The position numbers were made by a program, and so were the translations under genes. The notes under the pieces are model-generated. The model had not been told where the DNA came from and searched no databases. It worked only from the letters and a program-made list of their open reading frames with translations. A stretch of DNA of 25,496 nucleotides, taken from Endobugula sp047636495 (lineage in GTDB: Bacteria > Pseudomonadota > Gammaproteobacteria > Pseudomonadales > Cellvibrionaceae). Shown here piece by piece: positions 1-7,462 of this stretch. The DNA lies in the NCBI GenBank assembly GCA_047636495.1, contig JBLILH010000037.1:1-25496 (forward strand), in the 5' to 3' direction. Every line of letters starts with the position of its first letter. Within the stretch, counting starts at the first letter, position 1.

Positions 1-384
1 ATTGGGCAGGTTACTTATTGGAAATTAATGGCATACCAATACCTTACCTAAATTCCCAGTAACTTCTTAATAAGTCGGGGCAAACTCGCCCTAAATTCAC
101 AATAACCCATCCGCTATTCCAGAAATTCTATCCAGAAGATAATGCCAGAATGAGACCTCCAATTTACAGCAGGTTTTCTTAAGACAAGTAAAAGTAACTC
201 GGCATTGTCGTCCGGTATCGCTGCGAGAAAACAGATCCTTGGATCCTTGGAGGACATCCACTCCACATTACATCTTAGTGGCTGGCCGCTACCATAAATG
301 CTGTTCATCCATAAGGGGTATCTCCTTAGAACCACGACATGCAGGATGGTCCCATGCTTACTCTGAGCACAATGCCCACCGCTG
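1..384. other. Unassigned non-coding stretch at window edge
   Basis: I see no supportable gene here. Open frames on both strands (about 75-100 codons) have no recognisable domain and lie next to a decayed transposase, so this may be further insertion-sequence debris. A small direct repeat of TCCTTGGA lies at about 235-250. Confidence 0.4.
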
Positions 385-1130
385 GCATCAATTACCCGAC
401 AACATGTATACATGTTTATTGATTGGTTTCATACCAAGGACGCTTGCCGTGCCTATTTAGAGAAGTTGAGGTGGGCTGATAAATTCATTTGTCTTAAATG
501 TGGCGCTTCGGGAGCTAAGCAATCAACTCGTAACCGCTGGATTTGTCTCTCATACAAGTGCGCATCCACCGTTACGACAGGAACAGTTTTTGACAAAACC
601 CGCACTGAGTTTCGGGGTTGGTTTTCCGCCATTTGATACATCACCAATCAAAAACACGGTATCAGTGCCTTGGAATTACAGTGAGATTTAGGGCTGGGTA
701 GCTACGAAACTGCTTGGACAATGCTTGATAGGTTGCGCCGCGCTATGGTTCGCCAAAATCGAGAACTTCTTAATGAAGAGGTTGAAGTCGATGAGACCTG
801 CATTGCTTTAACTGATCGCGAAAAACTCTTTTCTACCAAGGGTTTAAAGAGTAATACAACAAAGTTATTAGTGGCGATAGCCGAAGAAATACTCCAACCA
901 AAAGGCTTTGGAAGAATTCGTATTCGTCGCATTAAAAAAGCATATCATGCAACTCTGCTGCCTTTCATTCGCGCTCAATCAATCCAGAGGCAAGCATACA
1001 CAGTGATGGTTGGCCAGCTTACCTCCAACTTAAAAAAGATGGTTATGATCATCAACGCACGGTTCATCTTGGATTTGGTATTCCTGCGCACGATTCCATG
1101 CCGGGCGTCCATCGAGCTGTCTCCCTCTAA
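385..1130 (+). pseudogene. Decayed IS1595-family (ISXO2-like) transposase
   Basis: This is a remnant of a DDE transposase of the IS1595 family. The readable N-terminus (from about 412) has the family's WFHTKDACRAYLEKLRW segment and a zinc-ribbon-like cysteine set (FICLKCG, then WICLSYKC). The catalytic part begins at about 660 with a segment resembling GLGSYETAWTMLDRLRRAMV and continues with EVEVDET. The frame from 412 is broken by in-frame TGA codons at 634 and 682. At about 1000 it shifts frame; the following frame (1002-1130) reads SDGWPAYLQLKKDGYDH and MPGVHRA, matching the D-G-W/PxVHR region of the family. An earlier frameshift near 405 separates LPDN from the rest. The 3' end is lost where it joins IS110 sequence at about 1117. 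It cannot encode a functional transposase. Family assignment is from motif recognition only. Confidence 0.85.
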
Positions 1131-1892
1131 ACTCCCAGAATTTCTTCTCTGGATACAAAAAAATAATGCAACCTCGTCACATTCCTGCATGGAAGCAACA
1201 GGCGTTTACGGTGCTCTACTTGCAGAATACCTTTTTGATCAGGGCATTCCTATTAGCGTTGTCAATCCTACTCGAACAAAAGGTTTCTCTCAAAGCGAAT
1301 TTTCACGCACTAAAAATGATAAGAGTGATGTATCGATTATTGCACGATTTTCTGCGGCTATGAAACTCTCTCTGTGGGCACCAGAGCCAATCAATATCCG
1401 ACAGTTAAAGGCTATAACAATGCGCTTAGACGCACTTGCCGAAATGAAACAGCAAGATATTTTCAGTCATATCGACAAGGGTCCTTGCCTTAAAAATCAA
1501 AAAAACCTACTTCTGTCTATTTCCGGTATTGGTGAAAAGACCATTTCGAAATTACTTTCCTACTTTTCATCTGTCGAACGTTTTGACAACGCTAAAAAAT
1601 GGCTTCATTTTTCGGCATTGCTCTAAGAGAGTTTCAATCTGGATCTTCAGTTAATCGTCGTGGGAGCATGTCTAAAATCGGATCATCCTCGCTACGGAAA
1701 GCGCTGTTCTTTCCTGCCATGATCGTTTTAAAACACAACCCATCATTAATTAACCTCAATAAACGCATGACTAAACAAGGCAAACCCAAAATGGTAATCA
1801 TTGGCACTGCCATGAGAAAGCTCATTCATATAATTTACGGAGTACTTAAAAACAATCAACCTTTTCAGCCCATTGCCGTTATCAACGCTTGA
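1117..1892 (+). pseudogene. Decayed IS110-family transposase
   Basis: Remnant of an IS110-family (DEDD plus Transposase_20) recombinase. The N-terminal DEDD-like domain is recognisable from CMEATGVYGALLAEYL and SVVNPTRTKGFSQSE through SRTKNDKSDVSIIARF to about 1455 (LDALAEMKQQ). It then jumps directly to DIFSHIDKGP and LLLSISGIGEKT, the start of the C-terminal domain. The usual linker between them, about 40 residues, is therefore missing. A frameshift at about 1615-1626 moves the C-terminus (QSGSSVNRRGSMSKIGSSSLRKALFFPA, read in parts, to VLKNNQPFQ) into another frame ending at 1892. The first 30-40 residues, including the first catalytic Asp, are absent where the sequence joins the IS1595 remnant. 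The element is inactive. Confidence 0.87.
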
Positions 1893-1895
1893 TTT

Positions 1896-2636
1896 TCAAG
1901 ACGGCATCTGATCCTTGATCGCTTCCCTCAGCTTCTCACCTCCAAAAATATATATTTCATCTACATTAAAAGTCCCTAAATATAAGAAGCCTATTGATAT
2001 TAGATAATTCTGCATTCCTGACTTAAAATAATTGTTTTCTACTGAAATAACTTTAACGGGTGTTTTTGAAAAATCTATGGATTTTATTATATCTAACTCG
2101 CCCCCCTCTGTATCTACGCTTAGGAAGTCAATAGAGGTGACTCCCTTTTCCTTAAACAAATCGTTCGGGTTGTAGCATTCCACCTCTATTTCTCTAATGG
2201 AACAATTGTTCCGCTTAGCACTTTTTCTTAGCCTGCGTTCTGTAAGTCCGATATTGTTTATGGCTAGGGTGCTTAGCATATTCGCAGATCCAACCACTTC
2301 AAGGAATTTAGCTTTTCCAGATACACCCGTGATACATCCATTTATAACTTCACACCTTCTGTTTTTTTTTAGCTCTTCAAATTTTCCAGGGATTGGCTCA
2401 ATTGCAAGCCCAGACCACCCCATATTTTTTTCAAAATAATAGCTGTTACTTCTACTTACGCCGTCGTGTGCTCCAATATCAACAAAAACACCTCCCACTT
2501 TATTCCCAACCAAACTGTGAATGAGCATATCTTGTCCGCATGCACCTTCACCACCATTCAATTCTGGCAGCATTCGATGTGTTTTCTTATATAAATAACG
2601 TCTTATGTGGTGAATGGTTTTGCTTAGCATTAACAA
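1896..2636 (-). CDS. FkbM-family SAM-dependent methyltransferase
   Basis: The 246-aa protein is a Rossmann-fold methyltransferase of the FkbM type (Methyltransf_21). SAM-binding motif I is VDIGAHDG at residues 52-59; the acidic strand-2 motif is LAIEPIP (78-84); the characteristic late motif is FLSVDTEGGELDII (171-184), with the D-x-EG-x-E pattern of FkbM proteins. The family O-methylates sugars and polyketide-type hydroxyls; the substrate here is unknown. No signal peptide or membrane segment is visible. The gene converges on the IS110 remnant only 3 bp away and has no glycan or polyketide neighbours, so it may be an orphan left from a transferred cassette. By eye it is more AT-rich than the metabolic genes to the right. 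It ends in TGA. Confidence 0.85.
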   Translation of the reverse strand: MLMLSKTIHHIRRYLYKKTHRMLPELNGGEGACGQDMLIHSLVGNKVGGVFVDIGAHDGVSRSNSYYFEKNMGWSGLAIEPIPGKFEELKKNRRCEVINGCITGVSGKAKFLEVVGSANMLSTLAINNIGLTERRLRKSAKRNNCSIREIEVECYNPNDLFKEKGVTSIDFLSVDTEGGELDIIKSIDFSKTPVKVISVENNYFKSGMQNYLISIGFLYLGTFNVDEIYIFGGEKLREAIKDQMPS

Positions 2637-2831
2637 AGTCCTATCTAAAGCTTCTAAAAAGTTAGTATTAAATTAGTATATATTCATGTTGCTTTACTTT
2701 TGTAAAAATAATGATACCCCTTAGTTATTTTTTCTTTTCAAAATATTTCCAACATTCTTATTATCACTCTAAAACCTCTTAATATGTTGTTTTTCTTAAA
2801 ATTACTCAAGATTCCCCGGTTATTTAGTTTC

Positions 2832-2976
2832 TTAGGCGTATTGTTTAAGTAGCTCGTCGATTTCCTCAAATGACATGTGAAATCACAATAAGCGTCTATA
2901 AAGCCTGCTTAATGGCGCCATACTCATCATCAATAGGACGTCATCTGCCAAAGTAAACCGGCAGTTCAACACTGTC
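2832..2976 (-). pseudogene. Decayed C-terminal gene fragment of unknown family
   Basis: Read on the minus strand, this segment gives a protein-like sequence spread over two frames. VELPVYFGR is followed by a stop, then RPIDDEYGAIKQAL in the same frame. A one-base shift gives LYRRLL, a stop, then FHMSFEEIDELLKQYA and a proper TAA ending at 2832. The amphipathic, non-random composition and clean ending suggest the C-terminus of a real gene now carrying two stops and a frameshift. I do not recognise the family. Its upstream end merges with the 14-bp tandem repeat, whose expansion may have broken the gene. Confidence 0.4.
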
Positions 2977-3015
2977 AGTTCAACACTGTCAGTTCAACAC
3001 TGTCAGTTCAACACT
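2963..3015. repeat. 14-bp direct tandem repeat, about 3.8 copies
   Basis: The unit AGTTCAACACTGTC occurs at 2963-2976, 2977-2990 and 2991-3004, followed by a partial copy at 3005-3015, without mismatches. It lies 86-138 bp upstream of the response-regulator start, so copy number could alter promoter geometry. Confidence 0.95.
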
Positions 3016-3100
3016 ATAGACCATTAAATTAATACTGTTATAGTGACGAGACTAGCATCCTTTTTAGGGATTAATGAAAAGTAGTTGAGAATATTATCGC

Positions 3101-4057
3101 ATGAAGACTGAATTATCGCCTTATTACTACCCAACTGACATTGTCTTAATAGATGATAATGAAACATTTTTGCAAGCACTAGCAGCATCTTTATCACAAA
3201 AATTTACCTGTAAAACGTTTACCGATCCTGTCGAAGCACTGCGTTACGCCAATAACGAGTCTCATAGACATCTCTCAACATTGTCGATCAAAGGTCGTCG
3301 CTGGCAGGAAGATGTTTTTTGTTATATCACCAACAAACAATTTGACCCCTCGAAACAAAGTGAGCTATCCGTGGTAGTGGTCGATTACGACATGCCGGTA
3401 ATCAATGGGATCAAGTTTTGTGCCCGGTTAAAAAGCCCTGTCGTCCGAAAAATATTATTAACTGGCTGTGCGTCATCGAAGGCAGTCGTCACTGCATTTA
3501 ATAACAAAATTATCGATTATTATATTGATAAGCACAGTGACGATTTATTGGCTGAAGTACAGCGTGTAGTGGCGGAAATGCAAAAGTCTTACTTCCACGA
3601 AAACTTACAGTCTCTTATGATGTCTTTTATCAAAAAAGAAGCGCCCTGTTTTCTTGATAGCGCGCTTGCTGGATTTTTTGATAATACCTGTGTATCACTA
3701 GGCGTCGAAGAATATTATTTTATGCCTGAAACCTCGCGATTTATTTTACGCTCACCGGATACAGACACACTATTAATAGTAATGGATGACAAGGATATGG
3801 ATGAGCATATTGAAATAATAAGAGAAGAAGAGGGTCCTTCTCACTGGATAGATAAATTTCTTTCCCGACAATATCTACCCTTTTTTAATAGCCATGATGG
3901 ATTCTATACGCCAGAAACACATAACGGTGGCAACCCTCTTCTCAAAGCAACCACGATTATCGGACGAGAACAGAATTTCTACTGTGCACTAGTACCCAAT
4001 AGCAATATCATTTTTCAGGATTTTTCTCAAAAAAAACAAACAACACAAAAACATTAA
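3101..4057 (+). CDS. LqsR-like atypical response regulator
   Basis: The 318-aa protein is an N-terminal phosphoreceiver plus a C-terminal region of unknown fold. The acidic pair is D18-D19 (LIDDNE), the likely phosphoacceptor D95 (VVVVDYDMPVINGIKFC), the switch threonine T121 (ILLTG) and the conserved lysine probably K144. The distance from acidic pair to phosphosite (76 residues) is about 35-40 longer than in CheY; the extra sequence, around 52-90, includes SIKGRRWQEDVFCYITNKQF. Residues 165-318 show no helix-turn-helix, GGDEF or HD-GYP motif, so the output is not obviously DNA binding. The SPYYYPTD opening and DYDMPxINGxxFC/ILLTG style recall the LqsR quorum-sensing regulator of Legionella and relatives; that is recollection, not a search. 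The gene lies on the same strand as the heme-oxygenase-like gene and near two phosphorelay genes, its likely partners. Confidence 0.8.
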   Translation: MKTELSPYYYPTDIVLIDDNETFLQALAASLSQKFTCKTFTDPVEALRYANNESHRHLSTLSIKGRRWQEDVFCYITNKQFDPSKQSELSVVVVDYDMPVINGIKFCARLKSPVVRKILLTGCASSKAVVTAFNNKIIDYYIDKHSDDLLAEVQRVVAEMQKSYFHENLQSLMMSFIKKEAPCFLDSALAGFFDNTCVSLGVEEYYFMPETSRFILRSPDTDTLLIVMDDKDMDEHIEIIREEEGPSHWIDKFLSRQYLPFFNSHDGFYTPETHNGGNPLLKATTIIGREQNFYCALVPNSNIIFQDFSQKKQTTQKH

Positions 4058-4101
4058 TTTACTGACGATGCTCCTTGTTAGCCGGTATCACCTTACTGTT
4101 A

Positions 4102-4219
4102 AGCACACTACTGTCCCGTTAAGGCATGTCGTCATGCCGGGCTTGATCCGGTACCGCTTGGTTACGATTGACGTAGCCTATCGCTAATTGAGCCGATGTT
4201 AACGGGACAATAATGTGCT
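4102..4219. mobile_element. 118-bp MITE-like element with 21-bp terminal inverted repeats
   Basis: The ends at 4102-4122 and 4199-4219 are inverted repeats matching at 19 of 21 positions, with a shared TGTCCCGTTAA core. The interior (CGTCATGCCGGGCTTGATCC and what follows) is nearly identical, in reverse orientation, to 10650-10738, the left arm of the large element at 10649-12540. No coding capacity. No convincing target-site duplication is visible. The size, inverted ends and second copy in the window indicate a non-autonomous miniature element. The parent insertion sequence is unknown; neither transposase remnant in the window can be shown to match it. Confidence 0.8.
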
Positions 4220-4788
4220 AAAAAATAATATTCAACTCGTCTTCATTAACAACATTCAAACCCGCCTTAATACTTTTCGAAGTAGATAAGTACATAATAG
4301 ATCCATTTTCCTGCGTGCAATAGTGTGTCGAAGTGTGTAGTTTTATGTCTGCTGCATATAGCAGCATAAGCCAATGAAACTTTTGCTAAATAAAGACTTG
4401 GTTCTCAAGCAGCACGCCTACTGACGTTCGTTACGTTCCCTAGGGAATTAGCTACATCGTATCGGCGCTTCTAAAGCGCGGCATACCCCAGAAAGGACAC
4501 GTGAAAATCGCACGAAAAATCGATAATAAAAGGTGTAGGCAGCTTCGCTGACCTTAGGTTTGACATCATAGAAGATGCAGCCCAATAAGGGATTGTGGCC
4601 ATAAGAAACCGAATGAGTACGATTTTCCGGCATCTCCTTGTGGGCTACACTTCGCTGAGAAGCGCCCAGGCTTGGTACCTGCATAAACACAGGGTACCTG
4701 ATGAGCGGCAGTGGTAGCGTTGCATTAGAACAAAAGATCATTCGCGCAAAAGTCTCATTATTTTAATGACAATTAAGAGACTCATATT
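4220..4788. other. 569-bp non-coding region with several hairpins upstream of the HDO-like gene
   Basis: No gene is supported. Visible structures: a 6-bp stem TGCTGC/GCAGCA at 4350-4366; the palindrome TTCCCTAGGGAA near 4435-4446; a GCGCTT/AAGCGC hairpin at about 4465-4479; a GGTACC-flanked segment near 4674-4698; and an imperfect inverted repeat AGTCTC...GAGACT at about 4751-4782, just before the next start codon. Positions 4430-4740 look richer in GC than both flanks. A 97-codon minus-strand frame spans 4448-4741 but has no start signal or domain I trust. The block could be a structured leader RNA, an sRNA gene or another repeat element. Confidence 0.4.
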
Positions 4789-5565
4789 ATGTCAACATTT
4801 CTATTAAAAAAAATCGCTGATCACCAAACTACTCTCGAACAACATAGTTTTTGCCAGCACCTTTGCCAACGGCAAGATATCTCGTTACAAGCCTACCGTT
4901 TTGTCCCCCACATGACATTTCTTGTCTTAGGCTTTCGGGATATTTTAGAGGCGGTAAAAGTCGCCAAACCCGTCAGCGAATGTGAACTAGCACTTAACGC
5001 CCATTGCCTAGAAGATGCCGAGCACTGGCGTTTATTTATAGAAGACTTGCAAACCTTACAAATGGATACGGACTACTGGGGAGGAGATATCAGCACCATT
5101 TTATCGACCCTATGGTCAGAGGAAGACTACCCCATCAGGGAGTTGGTCTACCGCGTTACCCATCATATCTACAACGCTCAAACGCCAGAAGAAAAAATGC
5201 TTATTATCGAATGTCTAGAAAGTTCCTTTTCCATTTTTATCACCAGTTTAAATATGATTACTCACCAAAATGGTTATTACAAAAAACTAAAATATTTTGG
5301 TGAAGAACATTATGAGGACGAAGCTAATCATACAGGCGGGAACTGGCTGGAAGGTGAAAAATCGACACAACATGCACTTTTTTATCAAGTAAGTGCTGAT
5401 CGTGTACGCCATGTTAACCGGATGATTAATGATATTTTTGCCGGATTTGATCAGGTGTTTCATTGCTGGGCTGATGCACTACACATTAACGCACCACATA
5501 TTAGTACACCACAAGTGGGAACATTAGCGATGGATAAACCGCTTGTTGCTAATCATGCACGGTAG
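4789..5565 (+). CDS. Heme-oxygenase-like di-iron (HDO-type) protein, putative oxidase
   Basis: The 258-aa soluble protein is predicted mostly helical. Its histidine/acid pattern fits the heme-oxygenase-like di-iron oxidase superfamily (UndA, BesC, SznF, CADD): NAHCLEDAEHW at residues 70-80 offers E75/D76 and H79, a mid-chain ECLE (141-144) offers a carboxylate, and EEHYEDEANH (172-181) gives H174-x3-E178-x2-H181, the signature of the last metal-binding helix. Members oxidatively cleave or desaturate small amino-acid or fatty-acid substrates; the substrate here is unknown. The start is backed by an AAGAGA-like ribosome site about 8 nt upstream. The gene follows the LqsR-like regulator on the same strand after a 731-bp gap and converges on the kinase gene. 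It could instead be a TenA- or heme-oxygenase-fold sensor without di-iron chemistry. Confidence 0.65.
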   Translation: MSTFLLKKIADHQTTLEQHSFCQHLCQRQDISLQAYRFVPHMTFLVLGFRDILEAVKVAKPVSECELALNAHCLEDAEHWRLFIEDLQTLQMDTDYWGGDISTILSTLWSEEDYPIRELVYRVTHHIYNAQTPEEKMLIIECLESSFSIFITSLNMITHQNGYYKKLKYFGEEHYEDEANHTGGNWLEGEKSTQHALFYQVSADRVRHVNRMINDIFAGFDQVFHCWADALHINAPHISTPQVGTLAMDKPLVANHAR

Positions 5566-5587
5566 TCTCAGCAAGTGTTGTTAGTTC

Positions 5588-5630
5588 ATCCATTTTATAT
5601 GGATTAATAACACGATGAACGTGCTGTTAT
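5588..5630. terminator. Possible bidirectional terminator between converging genes
   Basis: The 71-bp gap between the HDO-like gene and the oppositely oriented kinase gene holds two small inverted repeats: ATCCAT/ATGGAT at 5588-5604 and ATAACA/TGTTAT with arms at 5607-5612 and 5625-5630. Stems are short and no strong T tract follows, so activity is uncertain. Confidence 0.3.
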
Positions 5631-5636
5631 CCAAGA

Positions 5637-7454
5637 TTAAACGTCGAGGCAGGCGTTTAATCTTGCTTGTAGCTCGGAAAATGTGGCGGGCTTTCGCAGG
5701 TAATCGCTTGCACCCGCGGCGATAGCCGCCGCCACATCTTCATCAAAGGCAAAGGCACTATGGGCAATAATGGGCATATTCTGGTTCACTTCTCTAAAAT
5801 AGCGAATCAACTCAACACCTTCCACGTCGGGTAATTGAATATCACTGAGAATCACATCGACATTATGGTGAGCTAATAGCTGTTTTGCAGTGGTGCCATC
5901 CTCTGCTAAATAACAACGGTAACCCGCTTGCTCTAATAAAACACTGAGGGTATTTAAGGTAATGGGGTCATCATCTATCACTAATAGATGGTATTGTCGA
6001 TCGTTATTCCGCGTCTGGATACTATGATCTACTGCTACGCGATTAGTTGTGAGTACTGTCGCTGCGGTAGCTACTGTTGTAATTTCAGGCGCAATGGCTA
6101 GAGGGATTTCGCAGGTAAAAGTAGCACCATTACCCATCTCACTTTCTAGGCTAATATGGCCATCCATTACGGCGAGCAACTGTTTAACAATGGCTAATCC
6201 TAAGCCAACTCCTGTTCCTGCCCCTTGGTCATGTTGCTGCTCAAAACGATCAAATAACTGTGCTTTAATAGCGGGGGCAATACCGACACCATCATCTGCA
6301 ACCTTCAGTATTAATAGGGCGCTAGCCTTATCGTAGGTACAGCGAACATCAATTATACTGCCCTGACTATATTTAATCGCATTATCAATTAGATTAAACA
6401 AAACTTGTTGTAACTTAACCTTATCACCCAGTAATAACGTCTCGCTGGCGGTATAACGGATCGAAATAGTCGAGGATTTATTCAGGGCATAATGCTTATC
6501 GATTTCACCGCTCAGGGCTTGTGGAGCAAAAGCTTCGTGGTCAACGTTGATAGTGCCCGACTCCAACTTGGATAAACTCAGAATATTATTAATAATGCGG
6601 CGCAATTTATGGCTTGCATAACGGACATCGTCACAATATTCTTGCTGCTCTGTACTTAACTCGGTGGTCAACAATAAATCGTTTAAACCCATAATACCGG
6701 TTAGCGGGGTGCGAATTTCGTGACTCATATTGGCTAAAAATTCTGTCTTGACATCGGCTAAATGCCTTGCTTTGTTGACCGCCAGCTCCAGCTCTTGCTC
6801 CACCTGTTTACGCTTTTTGATCTCTTGTAATAAATCTGCTTCGGAACGGTCAGTATGATATTTACTGAGAATATTGGGCAGCAACACCGCAAATCCCATC
6901 GAAAACACTAACACCAAACCAAAGCCAAAAATCGCCATTTCTGGCAGCGGTCGTAAAAACGGGTAATCCAGAAAATGTAAGCCGTTACAGAGAAGCAATG
7001 CCGCAAAGCTATTGCTAAATTGTGTACCCGTATGGCGATAGTAGAGCAATTTTTTTAAAGCAAACGCCAACTGGGGTGCAGCAATGGTAATGGCAACGGG
7101 CAAGGCAATTAGAGTAAAACTATCAACTTGCCAATATAAGCCCCCGCTAATCAATAGGCTGATGCCAAACGCTAGGCCAAAAGGCTTAAAGTTGAAGGGC
7201 ATGGACGATACCTGCGCCAACAGGGAACAGGTGTAATACACCACGACGATATAGGTAGGAAAGGTTAATAGGCTACCTGAAATAGATTCGGAAAATATTC
7301 CCTGAAGAAAAAAATTAAGCGTGGTGCACAGCCAAATAGCTACCAAGGTTTTGTAGGGCGGGGTACGGTATGCTCGCCATAGCTGTATGGCAAAGGCCAT
7401 ATTTAATGACAATAAAATCACATAAATGAATAGTAAGGTGGATAATGTAGTCAA
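5637..7454 (-). CDS. Hybrid histidine kinase with seven-helix membrane sensor
   Basis: The 605-aa protein has about seven hydrophobic helices (roughly residues 6-26, 33-54, 62-83, 89-108, 113-136, 148-168, 174-194) with no large periplasmic loop. A coiled-coil-like linker (205-232), a HisKA domain with H245 (NMSHEIRTPL), an ATPase domain with N box (FNLIDNAIKY, 353-362), G1 (DDGVGI, 387-392) and G2 (GTGVGLGLAI, 413-422), and a C-terminal receiver with phosphoacceptor D538 (SDIQLPD) and K588 follow. Multi-helix sensors without a soluble domain commonly detect hydrophobic or membrane-borne signals; CqsS and LqsS are kinases of that general build, but homology is not shown. The start is TTG at 7454; its ribosome site (AGGAAT) overlaps the stop of the upstream gene, implying translational coupling. 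All catalytic boxes are intact. Confidence 0.93.
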   Translation of the reverse strand: MTTLSTLLFIYVILLSLNMAFAIQLWRAYRTPPYKTLVAIWLCTTLNFFLQGIFSESISGSLLTFPTYIVVVYYTCSLLAQVSSMPFNFKPFGLAFGISLLISGGLYWQVDSFTLIALPVAITIAAPQLAFALKKLLYYRHTGTQFSNSFAALLLCNGLHFLDYPFLRPLPEMAIFGFGLVLVFSMGFAVLLPNILSKYHTDRSEADLLQEIKKRKQVEQELELAVNKARHLADVKTEFLANMSHEIRTPLTGIMGLNDLLLTTELSTEQQEYCDDVRYASHKLRRIINNILSLSKLESGTINVDHEAFAPQALSGEIDKHYALNKSSTISIRYTASETLLLGDKVKLQQVLFNLIDNAIKYSQGSIIDVRCTYDKASALLILKVADDGVGIAPAIKAQLFDRFEQQHDQGAGTGVGLGLAIVKQLLAVMDGHISLESEMGNGATFTCEIPLAIAPEITTVATAATVLTTNRVAVDHSIQTRNNDRQYHLLVIDDDPITLNTLSVLLEQAGYRCYLAEDGTTAKQLLAHHNVDVILSDIQLPDVEGVELIRYFREVNQNMPIIAHSAFAFDEDVAAAIAAGASDYLRKPATFSELQARLNACLDV

Positions 7455-7462
7455 GGTAGCAA

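Larger units (their letters stand above)
2637..3100. other. AT-rich intergenic region with gene fragment and tandem repeat
   Basis: Region between the FkbM gene and the response regulator. Positions 2640-2830 are AT-rich and show nothing recognisable. Positions 2832-2976 hold a decayed coding fragment and 2963-3015 a 14-bp tandem repeat, both listed separately. Positions 3016-3100 must hold the promoter for the regulator gene, but I cannot assign -35/-10 boxes confidently. Confidence 0.5.

Noticed and set aside
114..413. 99-codon minus-strand open frame at the left edge
   Set aside because: No recognisable motif and it overlaps the beginning of the IS1595 remnant; probably chance.
634..684. 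Two in-frame TGA codons as evidence for TGA recoding
   Set aside because: The second TGA falls where the family has Arg rather than Trp. The element also carries frameshifts, and an intact gene here (FkbM) uses TGA as a stop. Decay explains it.
4448..4741. 97-codon minus-strand open frame
   Set aside because: No domain, no credible ribosome site, and it lies within a hairpin-rich block. Its sequence feels like those of repeat-derived spurious ORFs, but I cannot verify that.
4789..5565. Plain biliverdin-producing heme oxygenase
   Set aside because: The proximal-His/Gly-rich distal helix arrangement of HmuO/HemO is not apparent, whereas the HxxxExxH di-iron pattern is.
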